NCBI GenBank assembly: GCA_041946965.1
Contig: JBHGBM010000145.1
Coordinates: 1-6,068, forward strand
Length of the DNA: 6,068 nt
Direction of reading: 5' to 3'
From: JBHGBM01 sp041946965
GTDB lineage: Bacteria; Acidobacteriota; Terriglobia; Bryobacterales; Bryobacteraceae
Of the stretch, positions 6,067-6,068 are shown in pieces; positions within the stretch are counted from its first letter, which is position 1; each line of letters starts with the position of its first letter. Below the pieces are notes generated by a model. That model was not told the origin of the DNA, ran no database searches, and worked only from the letters and a program-made list of their open reading frames with translations. The position numbers were made by a program, and so were the translations under genes.

Positions 6067-6068
6067 GA

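Noticed and set aside
6054..6068. A start codon ATG 6054-6056 near the right edge
   Set aside because: It reads ATG AGG TGG GCC TGA, stopping after four codons.

Overview
The window is GC-rich bacterial chromosomal DNA with ordinary core metabolism. It suggests an Acidobacteriota-like organism. That rests on the style of the S21 protein, the domain make-up of the sensor protein and the base composition, all judged from memory, so the phylum is an inference and a deltaproteobacterial relative is not excluded.

Layout: at the left edge, on the minus strand, is the 5' part of rpsU (ribosomal protein S21), starting at TTG 137 and leaving the window at base 1. A divergent intergenic region (138-302) holds a good sigma70-type promoter for rpsU, with an inverted repeat over its -35 half. 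On the plus strand follow glgC (303-1568, ADP-glucose pyrophosphorylase), eno (1587-2864, enolase) and gpmI (2864-4396, cofactor-independent phosphoglycerate mutase). The glgC-eno gap is 18 bases, and eno and gpmI share one base (TAATG), so the three probably form one transcription unit. After a 77-base gap comes a fourth plus-strand gene (4474-5922): a membrane sensor with a MASE3-type domain, one PAS domain, a linker helix and a C-terminal four-cysteine module, but no kinase, cyclase or other known output domain. The last 146 bases carry no gene I can support, only possible hairpins.

How the genes fit together: gpmI and eno catalyse consecutive steps of lower glycolysis/gluconeogenesis (3-PG to 2-PG to PEP). 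GlgC makes ADP-glucose, the committed precursor of glycogen. The set links central carbon flux with carbon storage. The sensor follows on the same strand and could be read through from gpmI, but no functional link is visible.

The least explained element is the sensor's C-terminal CxxC...CxxC module. I see no mobile element, CRISPR array, tRNA or rRNA. Catalytic residues of the two glycolytic enzymes appear intact, so nothing looks broken.
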